Part shown: positions 5,441 to 6,305 of the stretch, piece by piece | Layout of the letters: each line of letters starts with the position of its first letter | How positions within the stretch are numbered: position 1 is the first letter of the stretch | Source of the DNA: an uncultured delta proteobacterium | GTDB taxonomy: Bacteria; Myxococcota_A; Bradymonadia; REDH01 | Length of the DNA: 6,305 bases | Direction: 5' to 3' | NCBI GenBank assembly: GCA_903912275.1 | Contig: CAIWGR010000095.1 | Coordinates: 1-6,305 of the forward strand | Position numbers and translations under genes: made by a program | Notes under the pieces: generated by a model | Database searches by the model: none | Told to the model about the DNA's origin: nothing | The model's input: the letters and a program-made list of their open reading frames with translations, nothing else

Positions 5441-5908
5441 TCAGAGCGCCGCGACCGCCGCGGCCACCTTGTCGACATGGCCGTCCACCTTCACGCCATC
5501 CCAGATCTGGCGAAGCCTGCCTTCGCCATCGATGAGGAAGGTCGAGCGGACAACGCCCGTCACCTTCTTGCCGTACATCACCTTCTCCCGGAAGACGCCG
5601 TAGTTGGTCGACAGCTTGTTGCCGCTGTCGACGAGGAGCGTGAAGTTCAGACCATACTTCGCCTTGAACTTCGCGTGGCTCGCCGCGCTGTCTGCCGATA
5701 CACCGAGCACCACAGCGCCCTCCATCTCCGGCGATTGGGCCTCGAAGGCGCAGGCCTCGCGGGTGCAGCCCGGTGTGTCATCCTTGGGGTAGAAGTAGAG
5801 CACCACGACCTTGCCGCGGAGCGACGCGAGCGAGAGCTCGGCGCCTGTGTCGGTGAGGAGCGTGAAGTCGGGGGCGGGCTGCCCGACGGAAAGGAGCGGA
5901 TTTGCCAT
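5441..5908 (-). CDS. bcp: Thioredoxin-dependent peroxiredoxin, BCP/PrxQ type
   Basis: This 155-residue cytoplasmic thiol peroxidase reduces H2O2 and organic hydroperoxides with electrons from thioredoxin. The peroxidatic Cys48 sits in the motif YFYPKDDTPGCTREAC with Thr45, and the resolving Cys53 is five residues on, as in atypical two-Cys BCP proteins. The conserved Arg121 lies in VVRSTFLID. The NFTLLVD and YGVFREKVMYGKK segments and the length are normal for the family. The start at 5908 (MANPLLSVGQPAPDF) is chosen by homology; a frame extension to 6010 adds 34 unrelated residues and would run into the divergent lipoprotein gene. No clear Shine-Dalgarno is seen. It is the first gene of the tight minus-strand run that continues into the ThiE/TenI-like gene, so its promoter should lie in the 78-bp divergent gap. 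The pairing with the following genes has no obvious metabolic logic. Confidence 0.96.
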   Translation of the reverse strand: MANPLLSVGQPAPDFTLLTDTGAELSLASLRGKVVVLYFYPKDDTPGCTREACAFEAQSPEMEGAVVLGVSADSAASHAKFKAKYGLNFTLLVDSGNKLSTNYGVFREKVMYGKKVTGVVRSTFLIDGEGRLRQIWDGVKVDGHVDKVAAAVAAL

Positions 5909-5986
5909 GGAGAGGTCCGGAGCAGGAAGGTGGAAGCGCCGTGGGCGCCGTGGTAGGTTAGATGCTGCTTTCGCCGCGAGGTTGCA
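5909..5986. promoter_or_regulatory. Divergent intergenic region between bcp and a lipoprotein gene
   Basis: These 78 bp separate two head-to-head genes and should hold both promoters. I see no convincing -35/-10 pair on either strand. There is a compact perfect inverted repeat, GCGCC (5936-5940) and GGCGC (5944-5948), around GTG near the middle, which could be an operator or chance in GC-rich DNA. GAGG at 5978-5981, five bases before ATG at 5987, is a good Shine-Dalgarno for the rightward gene. Confidence 0.4.
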
Positions 5987-6305
5987 ATGATTCCGAATCC
6001 TCTCCGACATGCCGCACTGGCGCTCCTCCTCTTCGCCGCCTGCAGCAGTGACAAGGCGACTCCTGACCTCGCTGACACCGGCATCGCAGAGGATGTTTCC
6101 GGCTCCGGGTCAGCCGATACCGCCGTCGCAGACACCGAGGGCTCCGCTGCAGACACCGACGGTTCGGCCGATATTTCCGAACCCACCACCTGCCCCGATG
6201 GCCTCCCCCGTCGCGCCTGGCAGACCGCCGAGGCCGGCACCCTGCGCAACACCCTGGCAGGCGACCTCGACCTCCGCGAAGTCCCCGGCCGCCACCTCAT
6301 CTTGA
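5987..6305 (+). CDS. Putative lipoprotein, N-terminal part (3' end outside window)
   Basis: The frame is open from ATG 5987 to the right edge, giving 106 visible residues. The N-terminus is a short lipoprotein signal: a basic start (MIPNPLRH), a hydrophobic core and lipobox FAAC, with the lipidated Cys19 followed by Ser-Ser-Asp. An acidic linker (about 22-66) follows, rich in Asp, Ala, Thr, Ser and Gly (ADTAVADTEGSAADTDGSAD), and then a segment starting PTTCPDGLPRRAW that looks like the start of a folded domain. I do not recognise that domain. GAGG five bases upstream supports the start. The Ser at +2 would favour the outer membrane by the Lol rule known from E. coli. It is divergent from bcp and shares its signal-linker-Cys design with the GH5 lipoprotein. 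Confidence 0.85.
   Translation, partial: MIPNPLRHAALALLLFAACSSDKATPDLADTGIAEDVSGSGSADTAVADTEGSAADTDGSADISEPTTCPDGLPRRAWQTAEAGTLRNTLAGDLDLREVPGRHLIL

Noticed and set aside
5909..6010. 34-residue N-terminal extension of the peroxiredoxin
   Set aside because: It is not part of the BCP family, is Arg/Ala/Pro-rich, and would overlap the start of the divergent lipoprotein gene, which has a good ribosome binding site and signal peptide.

Overview
The window is GC-rich and gene-dense. It shows no RNA genes, insertion sequences or CRISPR arrays, and it looks like a piece of bacterial chromosome. Two encoded proteins begin with a lipoprotein signal followed by an acidic linker rich in Asp, Thr, Ser, Gly and Ala. 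That style is common in Myxococcota, Bradymonadota and related 'deltaproteobacterial' lineages. I infer a Gram-negative bacterium of that kind, but no marker gene here proves it.

Layout: the 3' end of a plus-strand pentapeptide-repeat protein (2-355, cut by the window edge) converges on a run of seven minus-strand genes. In transcription order these are: a BCP-type peroxiredoxin (5908-5441); a ThiE/TenI-family protein with a degenerate substrate site (5432-4833); an SLC13/DASS-type sodium-coupled anion transporter (4836-3322); a GH5 lipoprotein resembling endoglycoceramidases (3313-1715); a START-like (SRPBCC, DUF2505-like) protein (1643-1113); an AroQ-class chorismate mutase (1111-818); and an A-type Fe-S carrier of the IscA/SufA/ErpA family (754-428). 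A second lipoprotein (5987 onward) diverges from the peroxiredoxin gene and is cut by the right edge.

The first four minus-strand genes are packed tightly: 8 bp between bcp and tenI-like, a 4-bp GTGA overlap between tenI-like and the transporter, and 8 bp between the transporter and the GH5 gene. They look co-transcribed from the divergent gap at 5909-5986. A 12-bp inverted repeat covers the GH5 stop codon and probably marks a transcript boundary or mRNA 3' end. The START-like and chorismate mutase genes form a second tight pair (TGAGATG junction). A sigma70-like promoter candidate sits at the end of the chorismate mutase gene, before the Fe-S carrier.

Functionally this is mostly housekeeping: peroxide defence, Fe-S delivery and aromatic amino-acid synthesis. 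The more specialised part is a surface-anchored glycosidase next to an anion/dicarboxylate importer. I found no convincing evidence for a novel multi-gene system such as defence, a mobile element or a biosynthetic cluster. The points most worth following are the GH5 lipoprotein, the degenerate ThiE/TenI protein, the hairpin after GH5 and the shared lipoprotein linker design.
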